Numbered from the stretch's first letter, positions 36,439 to 45,789 are shown. The stretch: 64,000 bases of DNA from Acidobacteriota bacterium (GCA_013289955.1 JABCYZ010000003.1:277247-341246); one strand, 5' to 3'. Notes: generated from the sequence alone by a model not told the origin. Numbers and translations: made by a program.

Positions 36439-37728
36439 TCAGAGGCGCAGAAATTCTCGAGCCAGCTCGTCGACCTTGCTTTCAGTCAATCCCGCTTCCT
36501 TGGCGTGCGCGCTCCAGTTGTCGAGCGCCGCGCGAACGTCCGAGATCGCCTTTTCTGCCCGTGGAACGCCGAACCGGTCTGCTTCCGCCAGCAAATCGGC
36601 GCTCGTGATTCCGTCGAATTTTCCGTTCACGCTCATCAGATGCTGATACGTCCATTTGCCCCTGGGGTTATGCGCATGAGTAATGTCGTAGGCTGGTGCG
36701 AGTTCCCAGCGCTTCCCCTCCTTAAGGAGGAAGCTGAAATTCTTGGTGTGATCGTCGTAGTTGCGCGACATCACGTTGAATGCCATGCGGCGAAAGGTTT
36801 GATGAAGGGCATCATCGCCGAGACCGAGCTGCACAAGTACCATGAACAGCTGCGAATAAGCGTGCGTGCCTCTCTGCTTGTAGTCGAGATGATTCATGGC
36901 GCAAAGTGTTTGGACATGGTGTTTGATTGTCTTGCCCTTTACCACGTCCCGGTCGAACCGGCGCGTCATGAAGTGAGCGCGCTCATTTTCCTCGAGCAGA
37001 CGGCACGGTGTCATTATAATTCCCGCCTCCGTCGCCATCTTGTAGTAGGCGTATTCGGTGCGACCGTAGTCTCCGCCTGTGCCTAGTTCAAAATCGTTCC
37101 CGACGCCGTCGAACTTCAAAATCCACGGTTCGAATTCGGAAGCCATATCGAATTGCCCGCTGCGAATTTGTTTCGTGCGCGGGTTCCAAGCGATCACGGC
37201 TTTTGCGCGCGCGCCTCCAGCCGACGTGCCGACACGGATGATGTTCGCCAAAGCGGCCTTCGCGTGCCGGTCTTCGGACAAGTCCCCTTCCACCAGCTTT
37301 CTCGCCTCCTCGACCAGCGCTTTCATTTCGAGCGGTGCTGCGCTTTCTCGATGCGATCCAACAGCGGGCTTAAATTCGAGCGCTCCCATACCGCGCTTTC
37401 CCATATAGGCCAACCGGTCCAACGTGGTCACGTCCGCTTTTGACGTTCCGTGCTCAGCCATCCACGCGTCGATCAGAGCATTGCCGAAGTCGTCCGGCAA
37501 GGCGTCCGCAAAGAGCGCTGGCAGACGACGGAAAGTCGCTTCCGGAAGACTGGGGAAAATGAAGGCTTCTCTCCGGTCGCTGAGGGGCATGGTGAGCGGG
37601 GCCAGTTCGATTCCCGAGCGAACCCAGTCTGGGTCGTAGGCAAAGGCGTAATAGTCGAGCTTCGGATCCTTCGCGATCGCACCGACGAATTCTCCCCAGA
37701 CCCGAACCTCAATGACGGGAATTTTCAT
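36439..37728 (-). CDS. hipA: HipA-family serine/threonine kinase toxin
   Basis: 429 residues. The N-terminal HipA domain (LPSLPEATFRRLPALFADALPD) is followed by the kinase core: VGTSAGGARAKAV (glycine-rich loop), FMTRRFDRD, then the catalytic NVMSRNYDDHTKNFSF with Asp and Asn in HipA order, and the APAYDIT metal-binding Asp. HipA kinases phosphorylate tRNA synthetases or other targets and induce dormancy. The start overlaps the hipB stop by four bases, as in the standard hipBA operon. Full-length and intact. Confidence 0.9.
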   Translation of the reverse strand: MKIPVIEVRVWGEFVGAIAKDPKLDYYAFAYDPDWVRSGIELAPLTMPLSDRREAFIFPSLPEATFRRLPALFADALPDDFGNALIDAWMAEHGTSKADVTTLDRLAYMGKRGMGALEFKPAVGSHRESAAPLEMKALVEEARKLVEGDLSEDRHAKAALANIIRVGTSAGGARAKAVIAWNPRTKQIRSGQFDMASEFEPWILKFDGVGNDFELGTGGDYGRTEYAYYKMATEAGIIMTPCRLLEENERAHFMTRRFDRDVVKGKTIKHHVQTLCAMNHLDYKQRGTHAYSQLFMVLVQLGLGDDALHQTFRRMAFNVMSRNYDDHTKNFSFLLKEGKRWELAPAYDITHAHNPRGKWTYQHLMSVNGKFDGITSADLLAEADRFGVPRAEKAISDVRAALDNWSAHAKEAGLTESKVDELAREFLRL

Positions 37729-38054
37729 GGATTCTCTGTCCTCGGCTCCGATCTCTTCCGCCGCCGGGCGCGCTGAGGGACTTTTTTCGTTTGCAGTAAT
37801 GCAAGCGGATTGATGGTCGGCTCGGGAGCAAGTATTTCGATGCCCTCCAGGTAGTTCAGTGCCTTGAGGATGCGGACGAGCGTTTGTACCGACGAGCCTC
37901 GCCCGGCTTCGAGGTGTTGCAAAGCGGTGCGTGCGATGCCAGCCTTCTCGGCGGCAGACTCTTGATCAATGTTCCGGGACAACCGCAAGAGTCGGATTCG
38001 CCGACCTAGCTCGGTCTGCAGCTCTTTCGGTGATTTGAATTGGAGATCGCTCAT
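37725..38054 (-). CDS. hipB: HipB-type XRE antitoxin
   Basis: 109 residues. Helix-turn-helix XRE domain at ~15-70 (RRIRLLRLSRNIDQESAAEKAGIARTALQHLEAG), then a basic C-terminal tail (PQRARRRKRSEPRTENP) longer than in E. coli HipB. It neutralises HipA and represses the operon. Candidate operators lie directly upstream in AT-rich DNA. Confidence 0.9.
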   Translation of the reverse strand: MSDLQFKSPKELQTELGRRIRLLRLSRNIDQESAAEKAGIARTALQHLEAGRGSSVQTLVRILKALNYLEGIEILAPEPTINPLALLQTKKVPQRARRRKRSEPRTENP

Positions 38055-38065
38055 CGCCTCTAATT

Positions 38066-38078
38066 ATAAGCATTATAC
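38066..38078. promoter_or_regulatory. Palindrome over the hipBA -10 region (candidate HipB operator)
   Basis: TATAAGCATTATA, a perfect 5-bp inverted repeat around GCA, lies 12 bases before the hipB start. Read on the minus strand it includes TATAAT. Related palindromes occur at 38133-38143 (GTTAATATAAC) and near 38175 (GTTATATTACGCAT), both followed by ACGCAT. Confidence 0.45.
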
Positions 38079-38273
38079 CAACTCAGGCACAATAATGCAT
38101 GTAAATCACAACATTACACTTTATGTGTCTATGTTAATATAACGCATCTAATTAGAAGCGTTACAGCAACATTTGTTATATTACGCATGTATTTGACTGC
38201 ATTACCTAATATTGATTCGCAGAGGCTATGTCACAATCCACGCGCCCAAACTCATAACACCTGAAAAGAGTGG

Positions 38274-38357
38274 TTAAATTTCAACAGTCCCATTAAATTT
38301 CAATACAGCAGTTAAACTTTCACATAGGCATTAAATTCCATCAGGCCGTTAAATTTC
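38274..38357 (+). repeat. Five phased TTAAATTTC direct repeats (iteron-like)
   Basis: Copies of TTAAATTTC or one-base variants start at 38274, 38293, 38312, 38331 and 38349, so the period is 19, 19, 19 and 18 bases. The intervening sequences are unrelated. The array ends 37 bases before the start of the 207-residue gene. Regular direct repeats of this kind are binding sites for a multimeric regulator or a replication initiator; no initiator gene is nearby. Confidence 0.65.
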
Positions 38358-38393
38358 TTGCATCATTGTCCGTATCGTGATATATGTTCCCGG

Positions 38394-39017
38394 ATGATGG
38401 ACACTTTCGATCCTTGGACCAAATACCCGCCACTCGAAAAAGGGCGTTTAACCGCGATTGCCAAGATCCTTCAAACTGTACGGCACGAGGCTGTGCTCCT
38501 ACACGAGCCTGGCGCTGGTGACAACGAATGGAGCTTAGGCTGTCGGGTCTATGCTCGAGAGTGTCACGCGGTGCGCATCGCCGCCGAAAAATACTCGTGG
38601 CTCACGATTCTCCCCGAAGCAGAACCTCTCCGTTTCACATTCGCCATCGGCACGATTCCCATTCGATTTTATCGAGGCGGCGCCACAGACGCGCCGGGGC
38701 ACTATCTCGAGCGAACATTCGCTGAACTTCATCAGCAGCAGCTCGCCCTGCAAATCGACGGGCTACGTCTTGTTGATCGCGTTCTTCGACTCGCAGTCGA
38801 GATCGACGCTACCGGCGAGGTCGAAAACGTAATTCTCGTGGAGCTGGACACGGCCGGTAACGTCACAGAGACATACCGGATATCGCTGGATGGTGACGCC
38901 GGAAAGGTTACTCCGCTTCAGCCTAAGCCTGTTGAACTCGGACCACCTCAGATTCAACCTCTTGCTTCGGACGGTCGCGAAGCAAAGAAAACGAATCGCC
39001 GTGCCGGGTCTAACTAA
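38394..39017 (+). CDS. Unknown protein, first gene of an ImmA/IrrE module
   Basis: About 207 residues with no family I recognise. No signal peptide or membrane segment. The start is one of two adjacent ATGs (38394, 38397); a TTG at 38358 inside the repeat array is less likely. The first half has WTKYPPLEKGRLTAIAKIL and the second half is beta-rich (LAVEIDATGEVENVILVELD). The C-terminus is polar (QPLASDGREAKKTNRRAGSN). The stop overlaps the next start, so it is co-translated with the XRE-peptidase. The phased repeats upstream may control it. Confidence 0.6.
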   Translation: MMDTFDPWTKYPPLEKGRLTAIAKILQTVRHEAVLLHEPGAGDNEWSLGCRVYARECHAVRIAAEKYSWLTILPEAEPLRFTFAIGTIPIRFYRGGATDAPGHYLERTFAELHQQQLALQIDGLRLVDRVLRLAVEIDATGEVENVILVELDTAGNVTETYRISLDGDAGKVTPLQPKPVELGPPQIQPLASDGREAKKTNRRAGSN

Positions 39018-40116
39018 AAACGCCTTCGTCGGTCAACGCCTGCAACTTGCTCGTGAGTTTCGTGACTTAACTCAAAAGCAATTAGGCGAAAAGGTTGCGG
39101 CCTCGCACGCGCTCGTCTCACTCTGTGAGAGTGGAAAGCGCACCGATCCTGCGACCGACCTCGTCGAAGCCTTTGGAACGGTGCTGGGCTTTGAAGCTGA
39201 TTTCTTTTACCAGCCTACCGGGGAAATCTTTAAAGAGGACGAGTGCAGCTTCAGGCATCGTCGAAGTACCCCTGAGCGCCTCAAAACCAAAATTCGCGCT
39301 CACGCCAGCTTACTTGGAGTGGTGCTTGATCGGCTGCGCGGTTACTTTAAGTTTCCGTCGCTCAACATTCCGAGGATTCCGGCTTCTACAGATCAGGAAA
39401 TCGAGAAGGCAGCAGAACAGGTCCGTTTGCATTGGGGCTTGGGAATAGACGCGCCACTTTCGGAGATTGGCCGCGTCATGGAACACGCAGGAGTATTTAT
39501 CGTTGCTCACTTGGCCGAATCGTCCCAAGTCGATGCTTTCTCGAGGGACGGTTCGACGGCTATCATATTTCTCAATCAAAGCGTACAAAGCACGTCACGA
39601 TGGATTTTCGATATCGGCCATGAGTGCGCTCACTTAGTTATGCACTCGGGAGTGCAAACTGGCACACAAGAAACTGAGGCGGCCGCGGACAGATTTGCCG
39701 CTGCATTCTTGTTGCCCCGAACGGCGTTCGCGCGTGAATTTAGAGCATCGCCTTTGTCTTGGAATCATGTGTTCAAATTGAAGAAGAGGTGGAAAGCCAG
39801 CGCCGCGGCGATTGTAAAACGTGCCTACGATCTGAGACTAATAGATGCCGTTGAATATCGGCAGTCTTTCAAGTACATGTCGGCGAGGAATTGGAGAAAA
39901 GGCGGCGAGCCCTGCGAGCCAGACTTCAAAGGCCCCGAGCTACTATCGACTGCACTCGATGCCCTCGGAACGAGAATAGAGCTAACTGTCGAAGAACTGT
40001 GTAAGGACCTTCATTTCACGCCTGAAGCGTTCTTGACGGTCACCGGCACCTCTGTTCCTACATTACGAGGAAAACCAGTTGAGGTCATACCGATAAGCAC
40101 CACAAGAGTCGGCTAA
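39001..40116 (+). CDS. XRE regulator fused to ImmA/IrrE zinc peptidase
   Basis: 371 residues from the GTG at 39001. An XRE helix-turn-helix (~9-65: GQRLQLAREFRDLTQKQLGE, then SHALVSLCESGKR) precedes an ImmA/IrrE peptidase with His207-Glu208-Cys-Ala-His211 (GHECAHLV) and the third-ligand segment ETEAAADRFAAAFLLP. A further ~130 residues at the C-terminus hold a helical region (WNHVFKLKKRWKASAAAIVKRA). ImmA-type peptidases cleave repressors or antitoxins on a signal. It is translationally linked to the gene upstream and followed by a 68-residue gene, suggesting a three-component module. Confidence 0.85.
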   Translation: MPGLTKNAFVGQRLQLAREFRDLTQKQLGEKVAASHALVSLCESGKRTDPATDLVEAFGTVLGFEADFFYQPTGEIFKEDECSFRHRRSTPERLKTKIRAHASLLGVVLDRLRGYFKFPSLNIPRIPASTDQEIEKAAEQVRLHWGLGIDAPLSEIGRVMEHAGVFIVAHLAESSQVDAFSRDGSTAIIFLNQSVQSTSRWIFDIGHECAHLVMHSGVQTGTQETEAAADRFAAAFLLPRTAFAREFRASPLSWNHVFKLKKRWKASAAAIVKRAYDLRLIDAVEYRQSFKYMSARNWRKGGEPCEPDFKGPELLSTALDALGTRIELTVEELCKDLHFTPEAFLTVTGTSVPTLRGKPVEVIPISTTRVG

Positions 40117-40136
40117 ATTTTCTCTGGAGAGATACC

Positions 40137-40343
40137 ATGAGCAGAGAACCCAAATTGTTCGAATTGACTGTGGAGAAGAACCCTCAGAACGATCAGCCGA
40201 TTGTAATGTCCGGGGAAGGCATAGTCCTAACGGTCTCTCCCTCCAAAGAGTTCATGACCGTGATACGCGGGGCCAAGATAACCGTAACATTCGATTTCAA
40301 CTCCATATTGGGAGACCAGCAGCCTCATGCGTTGAACAAGTAA
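40137..40343 (+). CDS. Small unknown protein of the ImmA/IrrE module
   Basis: 68 residues. GGAGAG sits at the right distance before the ATG, 20 bases after the peptidase stop, so it is probably a real third gene. The sequence alternates hydrophobic and polar residues (LFELTVEKNPQNDQPIVMSG, then IRGAKITVTFDF), suggesting a small all-beta protein. Cytoplasmic. A role as peptidase substrate, antitoxin or sensor is possible, but nothing in it is diagnostic. Confidence 0.5.
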   Translation: MSREPKLFELTVEKNPQNDQPIVMSGEGIVLTVSPSKEFMTVIRGAKITVTFDFNSILGDQQPHALNK

Positions 40344-40659
40344 GCGCGTAATGTCGAGTTCCTCGCGCTTCCAACGAAAGGATCAGCCGCGACTCAGGAA
40401 ATCAGCAAGTCGCGGTCAAACCTAACGAATTACTCCTCTAGCTCTATTCACCTTTCGATCGCATTTTGTCTCCATTCACCGTCATTACTATCATGTTTTT
40501 ACAACTCCGCCGAGCACCCGGCCCGAGCAAGCGAGAAGATCCACAGATTCCGCGCAAAACTCTCCAATAGGATACAGTCCAAACGCCTCGGGCTCACTAG
40601 CATGCTGTTCTGAGCAACGAGCAGCTAGAATTAATGGCCATTTCCGTCTCGGGCAGAGT
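40344..40659. other. Non-coding stretch
   Basis: Between convergent genes. I see no gene, strong hairpin with a T-tract or repeat. Confidence 0.4.
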
Positions 40660-42273
40660 TTATGTCGCGAGAACGTCACGTAGTGCTGAAATCGATGGCA
40701 CAAAAAAATATCCACCACCCGTCGGAATAACCCACTGCTTGGCTGTCTTCACTTCAGCCTGCTCCAATCCCGAGCCAAAGATTCCGCATCGTCGTACTCC
40801 ATCTTCGGCTGGAGCATTTTGCCCCACGACCATGTCGTTTCCACCGGGCATCTTCGGACGAATCGCATCATTAATCCAGCGTGCCTGTAGAAACTCAAAC
40901 TGGTCCTCGATGCACGATTGAATGCTGAGAAAGAGCAGTCCCCGATTCCCTTGTTCCGGATCTAGATCGCTTCCTACATACTTGTCTTTTACAGGTTTGC
41001 CGAACGGAACGCCCACTCGCAAAAGACGTCGGTCGTAGGTCGATGTTCGTGCGCCCATGTCGGAACTGGAGTCGCGGGTATTCACTTTTCGAATGTGAGC
41101 GGCCAATGGACACGTCACCCCGACAGGATCCGCCTTAGCGGTCGGATATTTCGGATGATTCCCGGATAATTTTCCCGGGGGTGTGTCCGAGTCAAACAGG
41201 AAGTCATTATTCGCGTAGCGATCTCCTCCCAAGTACCCATCGTCGGCTTGAGGGACTCGACTCACCGGGGCTCCACTCGGCCATCGACCGACTAACCGCG
41301 ACGCGAGCCATTCATCTGTCACGTGTTCAAAACCCGGAAGTTTGCTCAGCCGATCTGCTTCGTCTTTCATTGTCCGCCAAAAAAGACCAACGTCCTGCCT
41401 TAGCCGGCGAAACACCAGGAACGAACCGTTTTTCGTCCATCCGGGGAACGCGTTGGAATCCGTACCTGGAACCAATGGATCCGGGCTCGTCCCTGGATAG
41501 CCCAGCACAAACTCTCCTGGCCAGATCAGATCCTGCCCAGGCAACCCATAAAGCCATGCATCTGGTATCTGATCAGGGTCCAGTTCTCGATCGGTGATGA
41601 AGTCATTGGGAGTGTCGGAAGCACGGCCGCGGATTCCCGGCTGGGAGACTCCATCGTCGAAACCGAAATGTTCGTGGCCCGGCAGGTCTTCACGAACATC
41701 TCCTTGCTCAGGCTCAACGGCGACTCCGGCGCGCTGTAGTACTTCGCTCAACTCATCGGCGCGCAAGTCCACGGACTTACGACTGGTCCCTGCAACCACG
41801 ATCAAAGCGTCGAGCTCTTTTCCGGGAGCACCCACCTTCCAATGTGATGGGTGGCCCTCCTGATGAGGTTGAATCGGATCCCCCAGCATGGAAGATCTCG
41901 CAATCAACCCATGCTGAAACGCTGGGCTCGCAATAGCAGCACTACCAGGCGTGAGGCGGCCGAGTCCACCCGATGAGAAGGCGATGGCCACCAAGGGAGG
42001 CGCTTCCTCAGTCCTGTCGATCACCGCGCGCGCCCTTTTTGCTTCTCGGTGTGTCCTGCGATCTTGCAGAGTCTGCTGCGCCGTCGCGAATTGGCCCGCC
42101 GATGCCTTCAAAAATGCCTTGAAGTGATTCAGGACTTCCTGGCTGTCCGGAATTCGAAGATAGAGCAACGTCTGGTGTGGTTTGAAGAACCCAGGTACGG
42201 CAATTCCCTGAATCTCGTCCATGTCGAGGACCGGTTCCACGGGAGCATTCGGCAAAAGTGAGTTGATTTCCAT
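40660..42273 (-). CDS. Dyp-type heme peroxidase
   Basis: 537 residues, among the longer members of the family. The GxxDG motif with the distal catalytic Asp is present (FGFDDGVSQPGI), and the proximal heme His lies in CPLAAHIRKVNTRDSS. FLVFRRLRQDV and RRLLRVGVPFG are also family blocks. There is no signal peptide or Tat motif, so it acts in the cytoplasm or is exported with a partner. It is the last gene after the 458-residue unknown, 11 bases apart. Dyp peroxidases oxidise dyes, phenols and Mn(II) using H2O2. Confidence 0.9.
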   Translation of the reverse strand: MEINSLLPNAPVEPVLDMDEIQGIAVPGFFKPHQTLLYLRIPDSQEVLNHFKAFLKASAGQFATAQQTLQDRRTHREAKRARAVIDRTEEAPPLVAIAFSSGGLGRLTPGSAAIASPAFQHGLIARSSMLGDPIQPHQEGHPSHWKVGAPGKELDALIVVAGTSRKSVDLRADELSEVLQRAGVAVEPEQGDVREDLPGHEHFGFDDGVSQPGIRGRASDTPNDFITDRELDPDQIPDAWLYGLPGQDLIWPGEFVLGYPGTSPDPLVPGTDSNAFPGWTKNGSFLVFRRLRQDVGLFWRTMKDEADRLSKLPGFEHVTDEWLASRLVGRWPSGAPVSRVPQADDGYLGGDRYANNDFLFDSDTPPGKLSGNHPKYPTAKADPVGVTCPLAAHIRKVNTRDSSSDMGARTSTYDRRLLRVGVPFGKPVKDKYVGSDLDPEQGNRGLLFLSIQSCIEDQFEFLQARWINDAIRPKMPGGNDMVVGQNAPAEDGVRRCGIFGSGLEQAEVKTAKQWVIPTGGGYFFVPSISALRDVLAT

Positions 42274-42284
42274 GGTCCGCCCCT

Positions 42285-43661
42285 CTACTTCGCCCTGCCA
42301 TGATAGGCATGGGCATAGCGTGTGGATTTTGTGGTTTGAACCAAGCTCACTCCCATCGCGGGCGCCGCCGCCCGATCCGAGAACGCATCTTTCATTCCGG
42401 GTGGGGTTGGTTTAGACAGACCCACCGCCCGGTCAAGAAAGGCAGGATCATTTGTGTCGATGCAACATCTGGCAACGCAATTTATCGGATCATTCTTCAC
42501 GGCACCAATTTTCGCAGCGGCACCGACCAATTTGACGGTGATGCATTCTGCGATCTGCGCGCCGTATTCGATCGTTTCTCCTCCAATCTTGAGATCGCTC
42601 ACCGTGTAGCCCGATTCCGGAGGAACTTCCACCACCAAGCGCTCCACCATTTGCACGCTGCCCCGCACGATCCTCACGCACTCTCCGACCTCAACACCCG
42701 GTGGAGCGGTCCACCCACTCAAGTCAATGTGATCCATGTACAGTCCGACTGGATTTGGCAGCGTCACCATTGCCCCGAGACGCGCGAGGGCGTTTACCGC
42801 GGCACCGATTGTGGGATCACTATTCCGGTCCGGCCCTCCGTATGCCGCGCAGCAGATGAGAGCCTCGGGCTCCACGACCGCCTGCCCGCGTCGGCTATTG
42901 CGCAATATCGTTGCGTCCGCTCCCAATCTCACTTCCGCTGAGATCGAATTCGGTGGCGCGCACAGGTGGGCGATCCCATCAGTGGTATTCCATTTGTTCA
43001 ACGGATTGTATTGACCCTTCGCCAAATAGGTTGAGCCATCCGCGAGAATGATGTCTTCGTGGCAAATCAGATCTTCCAATTCCACCTCGGCACTGACCAG
43101 CTCTCGATATAGATCTAAGAGCCGTTGCTTGTCTCCTGGAAATAAGACCGCGATCCCCTGATCGGTATCGACATCGACGCTCCCCCCGAACAAACCCTGC
43201 CAGTACTCAGGCGGTTCCGAAGTGAACGTAACTCGGCATATCTTTTGACTATCCCCGGCCCTCTTGACGTGCCACTCGCAGTATTCCGTTTGGGGTCGAT
43301 AGAAAGGCCCGGGTCCCTCCGGCGTAGTTCGAGGCAGCCGAGCCCTGTACGCGTTCAATGGCCAGAGCCGATCTGCTTCTCGCAGGGCTCTTGTTCGGCC
43401 AAAGCACCGGAGCAGCTCCTTCGGAAACGCATTCCAAACAATCGGTTGCTGGACCAGAACCCCGCCCGGGTCATACTCTGCCGGATTGTAGTATTGCACC
43501 GTACCCGGACCTCCTCCCGAGGCCAGGACCAACCCGTTTTGCGCGTTGATGGAAGCCCGAAAGCACTCGCTTATGAATTTGTGCCAGGCCTCGCGCTGCC
43601 CGGGAATATTGTCGTAGTCCGACAAAAATGCAGGTGGGTCAAAACGTTCGACTAATCCCAT
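42285..43661 (-). CDS. Unknown protein of the S53/Dyp cluster
   Basis: 458 residues that I do not recognise. No signal peptide or membrane segment. Notable blocks are SECFRASINAQNGLVLASGGGPGTVQYY near the N-terminus (too short for a GxGxxG fold), EYCEWHVKRAGDSQKICRVTF, DGIAHLCAPPNSISAEVRLG and NPVGLYMDHIDLSGW. There are many cysteines, including ALICCAAYGG and a CVARCCID near the C-terminus, which may bind metal or a cofactor. It lies 11 bases before the Dyp peroxidase gene and 74 after the S53 peptidase gene, so an oxidative or post-translational modification role is plausible but inferred. Confidence 0.5.
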   Translation of the reverse strand: MGLVERFDPPAFLSDYDNIPGQREAWHKFISECFRASINAQNGLVLASGGGPGTVQYYNPAEYDPGGVLVQQPIVWNAFPKELLRCFGRTRALREADRLWPLNAYRARLPRTTPEGPGPFYRPQTEYCEWHVKRAGDSQKICRVTFTSEPPEYWQGLFGGSVDVDTDQGIAVLFPGDKQRLLDLYRELVSAEVELEDLICHEDIILADGSTYLAKGQYNPLNKWNTTDGIAHLCAPPNSISAEVRLGADATILRNSRRGQAVVEPEALICCAAYGGPDRNSDPTIGAAVNALARLGAMVTLPNPVGLYMDHIDLSGWTAPPGVEVGECVRIVRGSVQMVERLVVEVPPESGYTVSDLKIGGETIEYGAQIAECITVKLVGAAAKIGAVKNDPINCVARCCIDTNDPAFLDRAVGLSKPTPPGMKDAFSDRAAAPAMGVSLVQTTKSTRYAHAYHGRAK

Positions 43662-43735
43662 CGAAATCTACTCCTGAACAATTCGCGGAACACAGCTCTG
43701 CTTCAAACGAGATTCACTTTCAAGGAAGAACGGAA

Positions 43736-45505
43736 CTATCGCCCCTTCTTGGAGCGCGCCGTCGATTTTCCAGCTAAGGCCTTCAGCAGCTGCCCGCCCC
43801 CGGGAGCACCTAATCCCGTGCAGGCATCCCATCCCACCTTTGCTTCGTATGCTCCATTGTTCCCAATCGTGATGTCCCGCAAGACGCCCGTAGCAAATTT
43901 CTCGTAGAGCACAGGATTGAGGAATCCGCACGGAACCCCCAGACCCTGATTCAGGCGAACAATCAACGAGGCCCACAGGGGTGCCGCCGCACTCGTTCCA
44001 CCGATCGGAACAAGCTTCGTTCCACTGACATGAATTATCACAACGCCCGTCACTGGGTCCGCGACGGCAGCGACATCTGGCACTCCTCGCCCGATAGTGT
44101 GCGGCGCGTTCGCCGCGGGAGGCACGCCGACGCCGCTTTGATAGAGAGGTTTACTGAACACGACACTTACGCCGCCCCCGCCAGCTCCGTCACCGATCAT
44201 GGTTTCGTTCCACACGATTTCCTGGGTGATGGAAGGATGGCTTCCCTCAGACGCGACGAGCTTTGTGCCTCCGACGCCAAGTACGTATGGACTTGACGCC
44301 GGGAAATCGACGTGGACTCCAGTCTTCTCCTGATCGCTTGAGCCATCGTCCCCGGACGCGACGCAGATCGTCACTCCCTTCGCTGCCGCCGCTTGCAAGA
44401 TTTCATTCACTTGCTTCACGCCCATCGCGGTCCAAGCACCTTGCGGATCGTCTTCTGGATTCCCATAACTGATCGACACCACACTGATGTCATTACTCCC
44501 CGCGATCGCATCGTTCAATGCGTCAATCCATCCTTGTGTTGTGAATTCCGTGAAATATACAAATATCTTGGCGCCAGGCACGAGCGACCCGACCACGCAC
44601 AAATCAAGCATTACCTCACCTGTGGCATCGCCGTTTTCTTCCGATGCTTTGGTGTCCGGACCTGGATCATTGCCCGGACCCTGCACAACAACGTCAGTGA
44701 TCGCAGGAGTCTTCCCGCCCAACACTTGCTCAAAGTAGGTCTTCAGTGAGGGAAGACGGTACCCCCCACGGGGATCGGGAACATTCCCACCGTTGAAAGC
44801 AAACACGGCTACGTTCTGTCCGGTTCCGTCTAGCTGCGGTGGGTATTCATAGAGATCTGCAATCTGCGGTGGAAAGAAGGTGCCAGGCCACTTGTCAGTC
44901 AGGTTTGACGCCTTCGCACGCGTTCCTCCGCCATGCCCGTTCCCTGCTTTCTTGTTTCCAGATGTCCAATCGAGAGGTGCCGCCGGACTTCTCCGAAAGC
45001 GGGGACGCCCTACCGGACGCGTATCAAGACCGAAAACACCTTGCACAATCGCCGCCAAATCTGACGGCACATGAACCTCGCCAACCCTTCCTCGAAACGT
45101 CCCCATGTCCGGGTGTTCGTATTCGTTCAGCTGCAGTCCAAAGGCTTTCTCGATATCCGTCGTACGACCTTCCACGATGACTCGCCGACGCCGGAGGCTG
45201 CTCTCCACCACTCTCAGCCCGCATTGTTTCGACCAATTTTCGATTTTCTTTAACTCTTCCGGGTCTGCACCGTACAAGCCGTCAAACTGGTCATCGGTGA
45301 GATACTTTCGCTTTTGAGGTAGCTGACCGCCCAATTCATCGGGAACTGACAGAGCCGCGATCGCATTCTGCGGATTACGTCGGGCATAAATGCTGACACG
45401 TATGGGCTTCTCCCCATCGCTTCTTCCCACCAGTCTTGCTTCCTCTAGTAAGGGCCGTTCGCTGCCCGGAATGGGCACAGGAGCGGAGCTTGCATCTCGA
45501 GCCAT
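43736..45505 (-). CDS. S53-family (sedolisin/kumamolisin-like) serine-carboxyl peptidase
   Basis: About 589 residues. The pro-domain (residues ~20-190) has LTDDQFDGLYGADPEEL and the VEGRTTDIEKAFG segment. The catalytic domain supplies Glu and Asp in TGEVMLDL, the oxyanion Asp in VASGDDGSSD, the nucleophile in IGGTSAAAPLWA and the calcium-site Asp residues at the C-terminus (LRDITIG, KVGWDACTGLG). I start at 45505 (MARDASS), behind AGGAG; a longer frame has no clear ribosome-binding site. No signal peptide is evident. Sedolisins are acid-active endopeptidases that self-process. Its place beside oxidative enzymes is unusual. Confidence 0.85.
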   Translation of the reverse strand: MARDASSAPVPIPGSERPLLEEARLVGRSDGEKPIRVSIYARRNPQNAIAALSVPDELGGQLPQKRKYLTDDQFDGLYGADPEELKKIENWSKQCGLRVVESSLRRRRVIVEGRTTDIEKAFGLQLNEYEHPDMGTFRGRVGEVHVPSDLAAIVQGVFGLDTRPVGRPRFRRSPAAPLDWTSGNKKAGNGHGGGTRAKASNLTDKWPGTFFPPQIADLYEYPPQLDGTGQNVAVFAFNGGNVPDPRGGYRLPSLKTYFEQVLGGKTPAITDVVVQGPGNDPGPDTKASEENGDATGEVMLDLCVVGSLVPGAKIFVYFTEFTTQGWIDALNDAIAGSNDISVVSISYGNPEDDPQGAWTAMGVKQVNEILQAAAAKGVTICVASGDDGSSDQEKTGVHVDFPASSPYVLGVGGTKLVASEGSHPSITQEIVWNETMIGDGAGGGGVSVVFSKPLYQSGVGVPPAANAPHTIGRGVPDVAAVADPVTGVVIIHVSGTKLVPIGGTSAAAPLWASLIVRLNQGLGVPCGFLNPVLYEKFATGVLRDITIGNNGAYEAKVGWDACTGLGAPGGGQLLKALAGKSTARSKKGR

Positions 45506-45789
45506 GAAGTAGTTCTCCTTGCCAACTGGTTCGGTCGGCCTCTGTGGTTTAGATTCACTAGTCGTACCCCGCTTGCTATCACACAAGTAGTTGTTATGTC
45601 TACATGTCAATGTGTTACGGCGATGTTAAGGGTTCTAGAACTTTGACGGGGAGACTATGCGCTCCGCACGGTCCAGTCCGCGAGGCAAACAGTTAGGCGT
45701 TGACTTCAGGAAGCGTTCGTGTCAGCTTGCGGGACTGATTGAGTTGTATTGACGTTCCCATCTGATTACTACCTGCTGGGAGTCTGCCT
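45506..45789. promoter_or_regulatory. Divergent control region of the redox cluster
   Basis: The S53 operon and the 795-residue gene start back to back here. TTGACA lies on the minus strand at 45605-45610 and TTGACT and TTGACG on the plus strand near 45704 and 45753, but no good -10 box at 17 bases is visible. Shared control of both operons is inferred. Confidence 0.3.

Noticed and set aside
38274..38357. CRISPR array
   Set aside because: The repeat unit is only about 9 bases with 10-base spacers, and no cas genes are present.
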